Shown: positions 1-12,448, counted from the first letter of the stretch. The stretch is 52,891 nt of DNA from Gymnopilus junonius (GCA_015501075.1 JADNYJ010000240.1:1-52891); one strand, 5' to 3'. Notes: a model not told the origin generated them from the letters alone. Translations and numbers: made by a program.

Positions 1-732
1 GGAAGTGTTGACGTCCAATGTTGATGACTCTAGATCATGACCGACGTGGATATCGTTGTCGTTGGTCATCAGATTGATGAACTGTACAGACCGAAGGTAA
101 GTATTTCTGTTGAGAAATATTGAGACTCTTCTTACCGTTGATTTCCCTGAAAAGAAAAAGGAATACATCTGGTTTAAATGCGCTACTCCAAGGAAGCCAA
201 CTCACCAGTTCCTGTAGCACCCATGAGCCTAAATGAGGGCACACCAATTCAGTCGAGCGTCATGTATTACTTTGGTGAATACATACACAACCATAGCCTC
301 CTGACTATGAGGTGCATTATTATCTTGCATTGGTGTCGACGTTGTATGTCAGGGTAATGCTGCAGTGCAAAGGAGGGCGTCAGGGCGAAGGGGCGAGGGA
401 TTACAATCTGCTGTCTTAAAACAAATACCGGCGATGCATTCGAGTCTCTAGTATAGCCTTTTGTGATGCTCATATTTCCCATCTATCACAGGTTTCCAGA
501 GAAGACGTTACCTGAAAAATTGTACAAGCAAAATTATTTCTCAGCAGGGTTCTGAAACGTCAGGTCAACACGAAACTTTATCGCGCGGCTATCTATCCGT
601 CCTCCCAAGAGGCTGTTGGTCTAATTTCGGCGCGAGACGAACCAAGCTCGTCCCATTGAAAAATGAGTCTAGCATTGGGCGGACAATTGAACCCTGCCCA
701 GGGTTTGAATGTTCTCAGGTCGGCATGCGGTA
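1..732. other. Flank left of the KDZ element, no gene seen
   Basis: The short open frames here (up to about 70 codons) show no recognisable domain, intron pattern or codon signature. I see no RNA gene and no clear repeat in this stretch. It is the genomic flank into which the large KDZ transposon is inserted. Confidence 0.4.
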
Positions 733-748
733 AACACGCCTGTAACCG

Positions 749-935
749 TACCAACTTTCATTAAATATTCGACCCTCCCTAAGCTTTTCCGCTTTAAATA
801 CATGACTATTTAAATACTACCCTAGCTATTCGTACAGAGCTTGTAATAACCACCATGGTCTTTAAATACTGTAAAAGATTTAAAAAATGAACCTTCATTA
901 AAGAGTGTCATTCAAGGAAGTGGGACTTTAAAAGA
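749..935 (+). repeat. Left terminal inverted repeat of the KDZ element
   Basis: This sequence matches the reverse complement of 12703-12889 almost base for base, including an internal stretch around 843-863 (CTTGTAATAACCACCATGG). It contains five TTTAAA hexamers. The matching stops near 935, about 30 bp before the transposase stop codon at 963. Confidence 0.88.
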
Positions 936-962
936 CTACGCTCCGCTGGGCAATAGGATGCG

Positions 963-3900
963 TCAGTCATCACTATCATCTGAGGTGCTGTCCTCAAACG
1001 TCACTGTCGACAGACCCGGTTTCTTGACAAAGCCAGGCTACAACAATATCTCATTAACGTGACATTTACAGGGGGTAAAGCTTCTTACCTGCAGCTCGGG
1101 TACATTGTTGTCCGGAAGGGACCACAATTCCTGAAAGTGGGAAACCAAGGCTGGTCCATCGAGCTCCAGGAGATGACCATAACCAGCATCTATGAGTAGA
1201 TTCTTAGCTCGGTTCCCGGTCTCGCGGTACATAGCTGCTGTCTTCTTAGCATATGAAGCCTTCCCGCCACTGTGGAGAGATGCCAGTTCACTCCAGGCAT
1301 TTGAAAGCCTGTCGAAGTAATGGATACAATGGAGGAATTCAGCCTGCTTTATTTCCCACTCCTCTCGCCACCGCTGCATCTCAGCTTCTGCACGGAACCA
1401 CTGGACTCGATCACCTGTGCGTAGTCAGTAATGTTAGCAGCTAGCACCACTGGCACATACCTTCTTCAAGCCAATCCCGAAGTTCCTCCTCTTTAAGACC
1501 CTTACAGGGACGGATAGTCCAGATCCAACCATCTGACAATGAGAGTGAGTGATATGTAAACGGATATCTTGAGCACTTCTTCTCTTACCTTTGAAGATTT
1601 TCTTCTTCTTCCCCGCTCCCGGAGTCTGCTCACCCTCTGATGATGCCGAATTCTCAAGGTGACGCTTCTTGGCTTTTGGTTTCTTCCTATTAGCTATATG
1701 TTGGCCTGAACAGAAATAGTCAATGACGGCCATGAGAGAGAGACAGAAATGACAGATGCTTCTTTGGTTTTGAGCCCTGAGTCCCTAGTGTGGATATTTC
1801 TGAGGGTATTGCATCGGCAGCTGATGCGTGAGTGGACTGGGCACGTTGGGTCCCGGCTGTTAGTCCACGATTTGTCCACATGAGACCATCATGACGATAT
1901 GTATCACCGACTGCACGTTTAATGGTGGTCCGTTTGTGATATGTGTCTTCTTTCTTGAGTGGTCGAAGAATGGGGTCATCGTTGTCGATACAACCAAGAT
2001 TTATGAGGGAGTTACATGCTGAATTGTACTCCTTGATGTTACCGTCTCGTAATGCGACTACTTCCTGGATCCTGGTCGATGAACGAGTTTGCCTAACTTG
2101 ACCATAATCTTGTGCCTTTTTTTCATCACAAAGGTTGGTCAGTGTCTTCACGATGGTTCGTATATCCCGAAGAACATCATAAACATGACCTTCCAGTAGC
2201 CAATGTTCACAAATTGTAAGCCTGACCGGAATATCAAGGTCTTGCCGTTCTTTCTCAGATAAATCAGAAGGGAGGAAGAGACACTCATCTTCCGGTCTCA
2301 AAGCCACCTGAACCTGCGCAGCGACAAGGTCAGCGACCTGTGGCAGGACGCATTTTTGTTTTGAGCACCACTTGTCGATTCTTGTGCGTAATCGTTCATG
2401 CGCATTCTCTATCGTTGCCTTCAATGCCTCGGAGTTCTCGGTCTTGCTGAACGCAATCTTGGTCCTGATCTCAAGTCTTGAGATGAGTTAGTACCATGCA
2501 AATGCTGTGGTCAGAAGCTCCTTACTGGGCTGCGCGTATAAGGAGACCTTCATGTATAAAGTGAATGTCTGACTTTGAAGCAGATGACTGATTTAGGAGG
2601 TGAGATTCTGAAGACTCAGACTCGAGTTCTTTCAGGAGCATCTCGTATATTTGCATCTGTGAAGGAACTAGACAATAGATGATCAATGCCAGCTCACTGA
2701 AAGACTGACTAGCCCTGACCTTTCTTTTGATTATGGCGATATACACTATATACTGCACCATGACGAAGACTCCAGCTACGATCGAGCTTATCCCATTCCT
2801 GCATGTAGTCAACATATTGTGATGAAAGGCCTTTAAATATCTCGAGCTTCACATCATACAGCTTCTTGGCATTGATCAGATCATTATAAAGGGCGTCCGC
2901 TTATAATTAGCAATTAGTAGCACTCTGGAGCGAAGTTGAGAAGAGACACTCATGTAAATTGATCAATTTCTTGAAGTTCCAGTTGCCAAAATGGTCGATC
3001 AGTGTATCATGGCAATGGCCAGCATTCATCTGGCATGTCTGTCCGCCAAGTTGATTACCTGTAGGCCAGAAATGTTCTGCAGTCTCTCCATGGAAATGCC
3101 CTGCACTCTTGATATAAGCGGATGCAAAGCGATACATGCAGTCATCATTGTGGTTCTGGACATGAACCAATGGGATGAGCCATCTGGCAATGGCGATAAT
3201 CTGGGCAACATCTTGAATTTGTGTGGTATTGATGAAACGTTCGAGAACATGAACACAGTAACTGCACGTCACATCATAGGATATAAGAACATCGAAAGCT
3301 TGTCGGAGCAGCTCCTGAATCTTCTCCTCACTCCAGCCTGCAAATATCTTATGTTTACGGATCGAGTCCATGAGAGGTCGCAAAGCATGAGCAAGGCCGA
3401 AATTGACATTAGCGAATCTGAGGATAGGTGAGAACGGGCCTTTGAATCAATCTAATGCATACCGTTCTGATATCTGGAGGTCGACACTCGAGAGGATGAA
3501 GACATGGCTGCATTGTGTGTTGACTTTCCCAGTGACAGCCATGTTCTTGAACTTCTTCGAAGAGTTCTGTTTCCTAAGCACCTCTAGATGACCGCAATTG
3601 AATTTCTGGGCATGACATCAGTAAGAAGCCGAGAACAATAAAGTAGCATGGCAAACATACATCCGAACTGCCCTTCAAAACTACCTTCCGAACGTAGTCT
3701 GCATACATGCTGTCATCAGGGAAGTATGACCTCCCATGAAACAAAGAAGTATCGTGAGGATCAGTGTTCTTCACATAGCAATTGAGGTGGAAATTGCCGT
3801 CGAGCGTGAGTTGTAGCTGGTTGAGGTGACTACAAAGGACGCCATCAGTGATGCTAAGCAAATGAGCTGATAAAATCTTACCGAAAATCTGAAGGTGTCT

Positions 3901-4908
3901 TTTCCCATCCTGACAGCATGTTCATATGAGGGTCGGGGCAAGCTGGGCAAGAAACAACAAGAGAGCCACTTGGACGATGAGGCAGCACCTCATCAATACC
4001 ATGAGCTTGACCCAGACGCTTCTTGGCAGTAAGAACCATCCAGACCTGGGTGACGACTTGGAACTGGGGATATAAATCCTGTCGAAAAGTAAGCATATAT
4101 ATCTCTGCAGATTCTAAGGGGCTTACCAAAACCTCACTGGTAAAAGCGTTGTCTGTAAGCCGTCGTAAGGCGCCCATGTAGTCATACTTTGTAGCTTTCG
4201 ATTCGAGATGATGAAGGTGGAAGTTGTGAAGCAGCTGGAAGGTAAAGGCGGACTCAGGATGTCCAAGGGTGGCAGGGAACAAACAGTGGTGCAGCAGCTG
4301 ATCGACTCTGTCTCCGGCACCAGGACAATGACAAAAGCGTAGTTTTGTATTATGGATGCCATTGACATCGACAATAATAAAAAACAAGTCCGTCTCGTTT
4401 TCTGGCATTGGGCAGGGATCACCATTGTGTCCAAGGTGCTGGGCATAGCCTTCCGGTCGAAGGGTAGAAATGTCATGTCGAACGAAATATTGACGCTCCG
4501 AGTTCCAGACTTCAGCCCAGTGAGTTCGATTGTGTTGATGCGCTGAGATGAAGCATTCCGAACAGGATAGTGGGTGAGCGCAATCATAGCATTGCATAGT
4601 CCGCTTCGTGCCTGAGCTGTTGCAAAATGGACATGGCTGTCCCAGAAGCGCGTTGAATTCGTGCTCAAGGATGATATCGAGGAAGCGTGGCATTGCTTCC
4701 TCGAATGCTTCCAGAACTTTTGATCTCTGAGAATAGGAACTTCGTCAGTAACCCGTTCATGATTTATCAAATCACTTGCCTGCATCTTCTTGTCCGACGT
4801 GCTCTCTTCATCATCTTGATCTGGACCTGATGCTGGAGGAGGAGACTGAGCTTTCAAATCAATAGGTCGTGGTGGTAGTGGCAGTGGTGCTGTGCTCATA
4901 ATCATCAT
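963..4908 (-). CDS. KDZ (Kyakuja-Dileera-Zisupton) family transposase
   Basis: Multi-exon DDE-type transposase that would catalyse movement of the surrounding element in the nucleus. Reading 5' to 3' on the minus strand, an N-terminal Pro-rich stretch is followed by a CxC2-like cysteine cluster (CPFC, CYDC and CSEC at about 4640-4540). Next come the segment with HLNQLQLTLDGNFH (about 3845-3805) and NTQCSHVF (about 3525). The catalytic core has YDVTCSYC (about 3285-3260) and GHFHGETAEHFWP (about 3105-3065), where KDZ proteins normally carry YDxxCQY and a GE/W block. The C-terminal helical region at 2910-1040 resembles other KDZ proteins (PSDLSEKERQDL, DDPILRPL). Short introns with GT/AG ends join the exons; the first donor is GC (CAG then GCAAGT near 4787). 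The last exon ends in acidic residues and TGA at 963-965. No obligatory in-frame stop remains after splicing, so it may be intact. The ATG at 4908 is the first of the exon; an upstream exon is possible. Confidence 0.85.
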
Positions 4909-4951
4909 GGATCCTATGTCAGTCAGACTTCATGCAAGAATGATCTGTGTA

Positions 4952-5149
4952 TTAGACAGTCAATTTACCTGTGATACTCTCTTCCTGAGCATATCGTGTT
5001 TCACTGTACTCATAGATATTTTGTCCTAGGGTTTGTTGAGTGGCAGCACATTGAGCTTTCAGGTGCTTGAGCATGGCGTGAGTCGATGATAGTTGCAATG
5101 CGAGGAAAGGAAGGTCATTGGTCAATCGTGCAAGGTAAGTGTCACCCAC
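4952..5149 (-). other. Possible upstream exon of the KDZ transposase
   Basis: This open frame (65 codons, no ATG of its own) ends at a good splice donor (GTAAATTG). It could join an acceptor about 55 bp downstream, giving in-frame fusion into the methionines at 4908. It encodes a mildly helical stretch containing TLGQNIYEYSETRYAQEES. I do not recognise it. Transcript data would decide whether it is coding or 5' UTR. Confidence 0.3.
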
Positions 5150-5282
5150 TCTGTATCAATAGCAGGCAATAAGAAAAGGCCAAAGATTTATTGTTCCATG
5201 CCAATCAATGGTACAGGAAGTGCAATACACACACTCATTGTACCTGTAAAATCCTTCGGGAATACACAATAAGTCACTATAT

Positions 5283-5358
5283 AAAGAAATGAGAGCATAA
5301 GCTCAGACCGCCAATGCACTAAAGAAAATGAGCGCATAAGCTCAGACCGCCAATGCAC
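5283..5358. repeat. 38-bp tandem duplication
   Basis: Two head-to-tail copies of a 38-bp unit (core GCATAAGCTCAGACCGCC) sit side by side at 5283-5320 and 5321-5358, with three or four differences between them. They lie inside the KDZ element, upstream of the transposase. A function is not apparent. Confidence 0.8.
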
Positions 5359-5359
5359 A

Positions 5360-6339
5360 AAAGGAGTTTACATGACAATGAAAAGTGGCAATGTTGTCCA
5401 GGCCAACAGTGTTGGGAAATCAATTCAAACAAGACAAAAAAGAAATACACTAGAGCAGAATGGTGGAACAGGGTAGCCGAGAGTTATTTGTAATCCTGGG
5501 CCAATGTGCATGAAAGCGGTGACACCGCCAAGGCCACAGCTGCTCAAGAACTGGGTCAGAAGTAGAATGATTGAAGAGGCCTGAGATTGATTTCATCGCT
5601 CATTCGACAACACTACAGTACACAAGTAGGAGCCATGATGGACAACACACACCCCAGGCTGGGATGCATGAGGTGTGTTGGCACCTGCACTTCTCCAACC
5701 GCACACACCCGCGGAGGTGGTGCGGATCTCCACCAACTCGCTCTTGTGGCAAGGGCGGCGGATGGGCAGTCAATGCGCCAATGATCTTAAATAGAACTAA
5801 AGAAAACAAAGAAAAACATCAGCAATAAGAATTGAAAGACAAAAAGAGAATGAAAGAAGAACGGACTCATGGTCCATTTGTGAGTACATCCTCCTGACGT
5901 ACCTGGCAGGCATCCCTCCTGTAGGGTCCCCCCTTGTATTTCTCAGACCCCAATCATCTTATAATGACCCACATCCTCGGTTGAGGGAGGGGCAGCATGG
6001 CAAGAGCTGGTGGAGAGGTAAGGACGAAGTCAAGCAACGCGAAGTGATCAAGTTCGGGGTTTGCCGGTCCGCCATGCACGGGCCAGCATCACCCTTAGAA
6101 CGCATCACGATGCGCTCTTGGCGGCTCTCCACTTCGACATTCAACAGTGTTGGTCAATGGGAACTTTGAACCGTCCGGCACAGCAAAATATAAAAAGCAA
6201 AAGGAAAAAAAAAGCCGTCAGCTGATGTCGACAGGCGCGGAAAGGAGCCGTACTTCACCACTCATCTGAGGGCTTCCATCCAGGTTTGAACGGCTAGCAG
6301 CTCAGGCCAGCAGCAAAGAGGGCCCAGAAAGAGAATCAG
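5360..6339. other. Interior of the KDZ element, no clear gene
   Basis: Several overlapping open frames of 60-85 codons occur on both strands. None shows a domain or plausible splicing, and they overlap one another in a manner typical of chance frames. The stretch separates the transposase from the hAT-like insertion. Confidence 0.4.
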
Positions 6340-6347
6340 GGCTCACC

Positions 6348-7275
6348 CAAGGGGTGTCGCCTGCAAAAGTCCGAGACACTAACCCCCCCCCCTGATGTTC
6401 CGATCCTTTCACTTGGGGTCCCAGTCACGAGATCCCTATATCGGGAAGGGGAACATGCATAATTATAGAACACAGTCGCCTAGATTATTGCTCGATTATC
6501 TTCCCCCTGCCTCTAAGGCGCATAATTTTTTTTTATACTGTTCTCATGCCTCAGGATACCTACGCATTGTCTTAGAAGGAGATGGCTGATGTGACTCGGA
6601 GTACGTGGTTGATACTGAGACATCAGAAACCCCTCTTTTTCTCCCTTCTCGATCATCTCTCACCATTTCCTCTGTATCATCGCTGTTGGGAATTCCCTCA
6701 CTAGCTCTGTAGTAGTCCGTCTCCTTGGGTTCAATACCCATCTTCAATTCTTCTTCCCGGGTAATGTGTGGTGTAACAATCAGCTCCAGAGGAAGAGTCG
6801 GGTGCTCACCAGTATCTGGAATGTGGGTCGTATCAAGGTGATATTTCAGGTTATACTTCCAGATCGTCATCATTGCACCATTTGAATCAATGGTGCAGAG
6901 TGCACAATGGATAGGAACATTTGTGCATGGTGATCTGTCGCTGTATTCAGCCGCCTTCGAGTACTTCATCTCTTTGTAGTGGTACTTGCAGTTCAATGTT
7001 GTTGTAATCTTAGAAGATGACATAGAAATATGAGCCTCGCATCCAGTCGACTGGGAGTGGTAAAGTCTTCTTACCAAGACAGCAGTCAACCTTTGTGGTG
7101 CCGGGCACAGAGAGCAGGAGCAGGACGAAAATATATGATCTACGTACACGACCATGTTCTATAATTACGCATCCTCTTCCCGATATAGGGATCTCGTGAC
7201 TGGGACCCCAAGTGAAAGGATCAGAACATCAGGGGGGGGGTTAGTGTCTCGGACTTTTGCAGGCGACACCCCTTG
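6348..7275. mobile_element. hAT-like 928-bp element with about 120-bp inverted repeats
   Basis: The ends CAAGGGGTGTCGCC (6348) and GGCGACACCCCTTG (7275) begin near-perfect inverted repeats at 6348-6470 and 7156-7275. The element is bounded by a perfect 8-bp direct repeat GGCTCACC at 6340-6347 and 7276-7283. An 8-bp target duplication and a CA-GGG-type terminus fit the hAT superfamily. It is too short for a full transposase and is probably non-autonomous. It lies within the KDZ element, so it is a later insertion. The C-tract near 6384-6393 and its G-tract partner near 7232-7240 are also conserved between arms. Confidence 0.88.
6544..7023 (-). CDS. BED-like zinc-finger ORF inside the hAT-like element
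   Basis: The open frame continues upstream to 7155, into the inverted repeat; I take the ATG at 7023 as start because the residues before it look random. It encodes about 159 residues. A CALC motif is followed by 18 residues and then HLDTTH, giving C-x2-C-x18-H-x4-H. That spacing matches BED or C2H2-type DNA-binding fingers, which hAT transposases carry at their N-termini. The rest is acidic (EEELKMGIEPKE, DDTEEMVRDDREG) and has no DDE/RNase H-like catalytic domain. It is probably the remaining N-terminal part of a hAT transposase, or a stand-alone finger protein. Expression is unknown. Confidence 0.5.
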   Translation of the reverse strand: MSSSKITTTLNCKYHYKEMKYSKAAEYSDRSPCTNVPIHCALCTIDSNGAMMTIWKYNLKYHLDTTHIPDTGEHPTLPLELIVTPHITREEELKMGIEPKETDYYRASEGIPNSDDTEEMVRDDREGRKRGVSDVSVSTTYSESHQPSPSKTMRRYPEA

Positions 7276-7538
7276 GGCTCACCGTAGGATGAGGATGGTG
7301 ATGTTTTTGTGAGAGATGCAATCAACAAACCCGCCGCGTTGGCCAAAAGCTATGCGACGCATCACATGACAAAGGCCACACAAACGGCGAAGTCAGAGTA
7401 CACCCCCACATTATCCCTTACTCATGCTTGGATAGAAACATAGAAAGCATAATATATCTTGGAGTATTTTACAAGTGAAAGACGATACTGAGGAATGATG
7501 TAAATATAAGAAGAGATTATTTGAGATATTGATGCTTT

Positions 7539-8517
7539 CTACACCGATCGAGCAGATGGGGATACCAAGGAAAGAGGCTCATCAAAGCCGTCAAGGTGAC
7601 ATACGCCCTTGAAATGTGCCAAAAGGGCTTGTCCAGAATATTCAATCAGAAGAGGTACATCCCATCTCGCACTGACCCATTTGCAAGATGCAAAGTGATA
7701 AATTTCTAATGCAGATCCCTGCTCAATACCTTGGGGCGCCAAGTTCGACTTTGAAATCGCTGAGCCTGATTCTAGAGTCAAGTCAAGGATAGAGGGTGAA
7801 TTCAGTTGAGGGCATAAAATCCTGTCAGTAGTTCTTAGACGAAGCATGCAGATCAAGTCATATCTCATTGGCATACCTCTTTCCAGAACACAAGCATGAC
7901 TGGACAAGCACGATTAAAGTTGTCACCGTGTTCTTCAACAGATTGAGTAGGACAGCGTATTTCTGACTGCCAGGGCTGAGCACTCTGTCTGCCGGCAGCC
8001 CGCATAGTAGGTGTCGGGCTGGATGGAGGATCGTCTGATGTGGCAGAAGAAGGAGCATACTGATGTTGACCTTGACGGTGAATGGAAGGGGTATGTCCTG
8101 TATTTTCAGGCTGTTAATTTCCGCCCGGATAGCAAGCCACTTCGAGAGATGTTCGTGATTGAAGATGAGGTCAGACAATAAAGGACCTGTAATCCAGTAA
8201 GTATGACCATGGCCTTCCTTGCAGTCGAAGCACTATCCAAGAATTAGTTGTGTATAGTCGAAAGAAATCCTCCACCTACTCGTACACCCCACCTTCCGGC
8301 ATTGGCAATACCTTTGTCACCAACACCCAGGAAGAGTTTTGTTCGATTCCCAGTATGCTCGCACACAATAGGCTTCTGAGGCCTGCCAGATGCCAGATGA
8401 AGCAAGGCATTCTTGATGCATCCCTCATTGATAGTCTCAGCCGTTGTGCGAGGATGGCCTTTGAGATCGTTGTCACTATTTGTCAAAGGTCCGACATAGT
8501 ATTCCCATCATGGACGA
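7539..8517 (-). CDS. Uncharacterised gene inside the KDZ element (exon limits uncertain)
   Basis: Minus-strand frames at 8486-8244, 8178-7858 and 7907-7539 could be exons of one gene. Two short cysteine/histidine stretches appear: VCEHTGNRTK near 8370 and, in another frame, CFDCKEGHGHTYW near 8230-8190. The middle part contains FNHEHLSKWLAIRAEIN and then a Ser/Pro-rich segment. The last frame ends with a plausible conserved-looking block (IEYSGQALLAHFKGV, CHLDGFDEP). I do not recognise a family. The frames do not join without introns or frameshifts, so this may be a decayed gene. Being between the transposon arms, it would be further cargo of the KDZ element. Confidence 0.33.
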
Positions 8518-9114
8518 GCTGATGAACGAGCAGTTGGCATTGCTGAATAGCGAGAAGAGCGAGGGAGCAAAGATTGACCAGATGGAGCATTGCGAGGCAT
8601 AACACCGAACTCGAAGCAGAGATCGTGGACGTTAGAACGTCCCAGCTATTAAATCTTTGTTAAACAATGAGGGTAACAATTGTCAAGGCTTCAGAGTTTA
8701 TTATACATCATGAGTCTGTGATTCGATTTGGCCTGCTTTGGTTTTCACATAATAAGCACCCGTTTCAGCAGGCCACATGTATACCTGACCACATGGTATA
8801 GTGCATAGCTTTTCTGGCTCTGATCAGCTCTGAGTCAATGGCACCGAACACATCTTTTAATGACATGCTCACCAGCCATGTGGTTCAGGCCCACCGGCAA
8901 TTATGAAACTATTCATACTGACAGAAAATTGAAACACCCCTACTGGCCTCTTTCTTGTGTTCGAAGTTCATTCGTTTTTACTTGGCCTCGAGATGCTGGA
9001 CAAAAGAACGTATTCAAAATACATGGCTTCCCTTCCTCCAAATCTCCTCCACAACAAGTTCGCTCTCCTCTCCCAAATTTTACACATCCCTTACCGCACA
9101 ATCTTTCACTTTCT

Positions 9115-12100
9115 ATGGTGCGCTCATCAAAGACCAAGAACAAGACACCTTCCTCCTCTGATGGTCCCAGACTTGAGACCCGTGGCTTGAAGGCTACGAA
9201 GTGGCCATTCACCAAGGAGCAGGAAGAACACCTTCAGAGTCTTTATCCTGAATTTGAGAACCTGGTGCTCCGCATGAACCCAGAATTCAAGTCGCACTGC
9301 AAGGAGGTTGCCAACTGGAAGAAAGCGAAGAGTATTGAGATCATGAAAATGCCACTGTTCTCACCTCTAATCGCCAACGGAATGAATCGCAAAGAATGGG
9401 AAAAGGTATTTTTATATTCTGACCACAAGCGCCTACTACTCCTTCTCACTCTCATCCAGGCTATCCATAGTAAATTTACGAACTTCTATAACAATACATT
9501 GCGAGCTCAACTTCTCAAGAACTCGAACAAGAATGCTACATGATTATCTACTCATTCTTCAACCCCCGTCCGATCGTCAATGCCACCTGAGACTTCCAAC
9601 AGCAAACCTCTTCAGAATATCCTCACCCGCGCTATGGGCATATTCATGTCCGAGGTTTCAGCCAAAGAGCTCTTTGCATCCGAGAATCAAGAACTACTCG
9701 AGGAGAAGATGGCCCAGCTATCAACGGCTCAGCCTGAGCTCATTGGCAGCGCTCTGCGCAACAAAGTGCTGAAAGAACTCTGGAACTCAGTGGACCAGCA
9801 AACATGGGAAGACAAGGCAGCAGCCACAGCCGCCGATATTGACGCATAAGTTTCTATCCTGAATATCATCTTTTTCAAGTCTTGATCATGGTGCAGTAAC
9901 CAGAGCGAGTTTCCTCAGTTGATAGCACAGTCAATCCAGACCATTCTCTCCCATGGTCATCTTGGCCCTGTTATCACAAGTCTTCATTATGCATACCACA
10001 ATAGTAATGAGGGCCTCAGATATGGAATGTAAGGTTGAATTTTATTCTGAGTGGTATCCTCGACTCAATACCTTTATTCAGCCTCTATAACGGTTACAAC
10101 ACGCTAAATAAGAAGCCTATCAACTGGCACTTTGATGATCACTGAAACAAGATCAAGTCTTGGCATTCTTTTTCTGATACTCTTCTTCCTCGTACGTCAA
10201 ACTCCGCGATGTTCTCATTAAACATTCTCACTGAGCTGACAGGTCACGTTGTTGAACGTCCTTGAACCCTCTTTCCCGTTGATGACAAGGGAAACCCCAT
10301 CATATTTAAAGTCGATCTCATGACCGCAACCGGAGCCCACTTGGTCAATTTGTTAGACAATTATCTAGTTGCTTGCTGGGGTACGTTATACACGATTACA
10401 CTTTCCTTCATCTCTACTTACAACTTTCTCAAAAACAGCCCTTGCATTTCCTGACATCGAATCAATTCCGTGGGATGACCTTTCTGTGAATCCGGCAAAG
10501 TATTATGATGATGCAGTCTTCAAGTTCCCTGTTGCACTGAAGAACCCTCATACCTTCGACACTTCTTCAATTTCAGATCTTAACACTCTCGTCACATACT
10601 TCATCAATTTGACATTTACGAACCCCTTCCACTTTCATCGCAAATCTGATCCCGGTCCGGAAGCAAGTTCCGATCAGGATTCCCAGGAACTGGGTGTTGA
10701 CAGGGATGTGCCGCCACCACCGTCAACCTCAATGGCGATCAACACCACTTCTGCTGACCATGCTCCATCGTCCACCTCATCTAACATCCCCACCGCTACT
10801 CCCGCCAACTCTGTCACCTTGTCGATATCAATTGCCACTACCTTTCCTCCAATCACACCACCTGACACCACTTCCCCACGTCCTGTCAGCCCGACTCTTA
10901 TCGCCCTCGATGCCAACACTACTTCCATCATTGTACCTCCTCCCAACATCACTTCTGCTGCTGACAGTACCACGCCGGCCCTTCCAGATAATCCTCCCCC
11001 CAGTTCTGCTGCTGCAGAAGTGCTGACCTCCATTTCGGATTCCGTCGTTCATCCAACACCGGCTCCCTCCAATATTGGTGTCCCACCTGGTGCCACTTCC
11101 AATGGAAATACCACCATCCTCGTCGACCTATTTACCCATCCACCCACAGACCATCCTATAGCAGAAACAGCACTCCCTCCTGTCGATCATCTCTCGGATG
11201 CAAACCTAACATCTGATCCCACTGGCATGAAGGTCGCTGAACCCAGTATTAATCGATCCTCCACAATTGTTCTCCCAATTGCTCTACCCGACACCACTTC
11301 TTCACATTTTGTCATTCCTCCGGCTCTGACCCCTCCTGATGTCAACGCTGCTCCTTTCCCTCTTGCAGCTGTGGCTACAACCCCACTGACTGCACCCGAT
11401 CTCACCATGGGTCATTCCGAAGCAGACGCAAGACATCATCAGGTCAACTGCCTGTCTGATATAGGGTTGCTGAAGTTCAGTTCAGTTCAGTTCTTTGGCC
11501 AATTTTCTGAACTGAGAACTGAACTTCCCAGTTCAGTTCAGTTCTCAGTTCGAACTGGTTCGAACTGTTCTGAACTGGCAATGGCCAAAACATAAAATTT
11601 CCTTTCATCTGAGGCTTTGAGATAGTATATAGACTACAGATATGTCTATCTTCTATCATTAGACATTGCTATATGTACAAAACAGTATATTATTTGCTGA
11701 TTTTTCAAGCATTGGGTAGTGCCATGTAACTCATGTCCTCACACAATAAATAAAATCATTTTAAGAAATTATTTTATGTCATCTAGTGCTTGGGATTAGT
11801 ACTAAGGAGTTCTCTATACATTATGGGAATCTAATGGTAATTTTTTGATGCCAAAATAATCACTTTTGAAGGTCAAAATTTGATAATTTTAACCACACCC
11901 AACAAACAGTTCAGTTCAGTTTGAACTGACTGGCCATAGGCTGAACTGAGAACCAGAACTGCATCTGAACTGTAGTTCAGTTCAGCCAGTTCAGGTTCGA
12001 ACTGTCAGTTCTGAACTGAACTTCAGCAACCCTAGTCTGATACAAGCCCGACGCCTGTTCCCTCTGCCAGTGAAGTTCTTGGGGCCGATGGTAATGGAAC

Positions 12101-12448
12101 TTCGGTGTCGGCAGCCACAGGAAAGCTGAAACGCAGATGGAAGAGGAAGGCAGAAGCTCACGAGAAGTTGGAGCCAACACGAGCAAGTACCCATGTTCAT
12201 ACCAGTGGGGCAGCCGAGACGCCCCAGGCTCTACAAGTAGAACCTGTCACTGCAGTGAATACAAGTGTTCCATGATGACAAAAAAAGTGAGTCATCATTT
12301 GTTATACACATTGATTCCTTGTCCGGCTATGGCTAACGTACGACCAATCAGGTTTTCGCAGAACTGGGCAGTGGAGCACGAGGATGGCATCTGGCGTGAT
12401 CAGTATGGTAATGTCTGCGAACCGCCCAAGATCCCCGTGTTTAAATAG
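9115..12448 (+). pseudogene. Cargo gene of the KDZ element, uncharacterised protein, broken by a MITE
   Basis: The start ATG at 9115 opens a basic, helical N-terminus (TKWPFTKEQEEHLQSLYPEF). A GT/AG intron spans 9406-9459. Exon 2 runs to 9849 with one in-frame TGA at 9541. Further exon material follows at about 9901-10030 (ending GLRYGM), 10250-10380 and from 10440 (FPDIESIPWDDL). A long Thr/Ser/Pro-rich region (10650-11460) precedes a basic patch after 12090 (KLKRRWKRKAEAHEK) and a final exon ending EPPKIPVFK and TAG at 12448. The hAT-like element at 11462-12034 splits the coding region; removing it and one copy of GTCTGATA restores continuity by eye. I believe such proteins are common and unnamed in Agaricomycetes, but that is recollection, not a search result. 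Function unknown; the basic tail suggests a nucleic-acid-binding or nuclear role. Confidence 0.6.
11462..12034 (+). mobile_element. 573-bp hAT-like MITE, copy 1
   Basis: The ends are TAGGGTTGCTGAAG and its exact complement CTTCAGCAACCCTA. A perfect 8-bp target duplication GTCTGATA flanks it at 11454-11461 and 12035-12042. Both subterminal regions are packed with GTTCAG/CTGAAC repeats, a likely transposase-binding array. It has no coding capacity. A second copy of identical length lies at 25391-25963 in the other orientation. TA-GGG-type ends with 8-bp duplications fit the hAT superfamily. It interrupts the cargo gene of the KDZ element. Confidence 0.92.

Noticed and set aside
8244..8486. Copia-type gag zinc knuckle
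   Set aside because: VCEHTGNRTK lacks the CCHC spacing, and no LTR or pol segment lies nearby.
10674..11052. Long minus-strand and alternate-frame ORFs over the Thr/Ser/Pro-rich region
   Set aside because: They are by-products of the repetitive ACC/TCC codon use of the plus-strand cargo gene.
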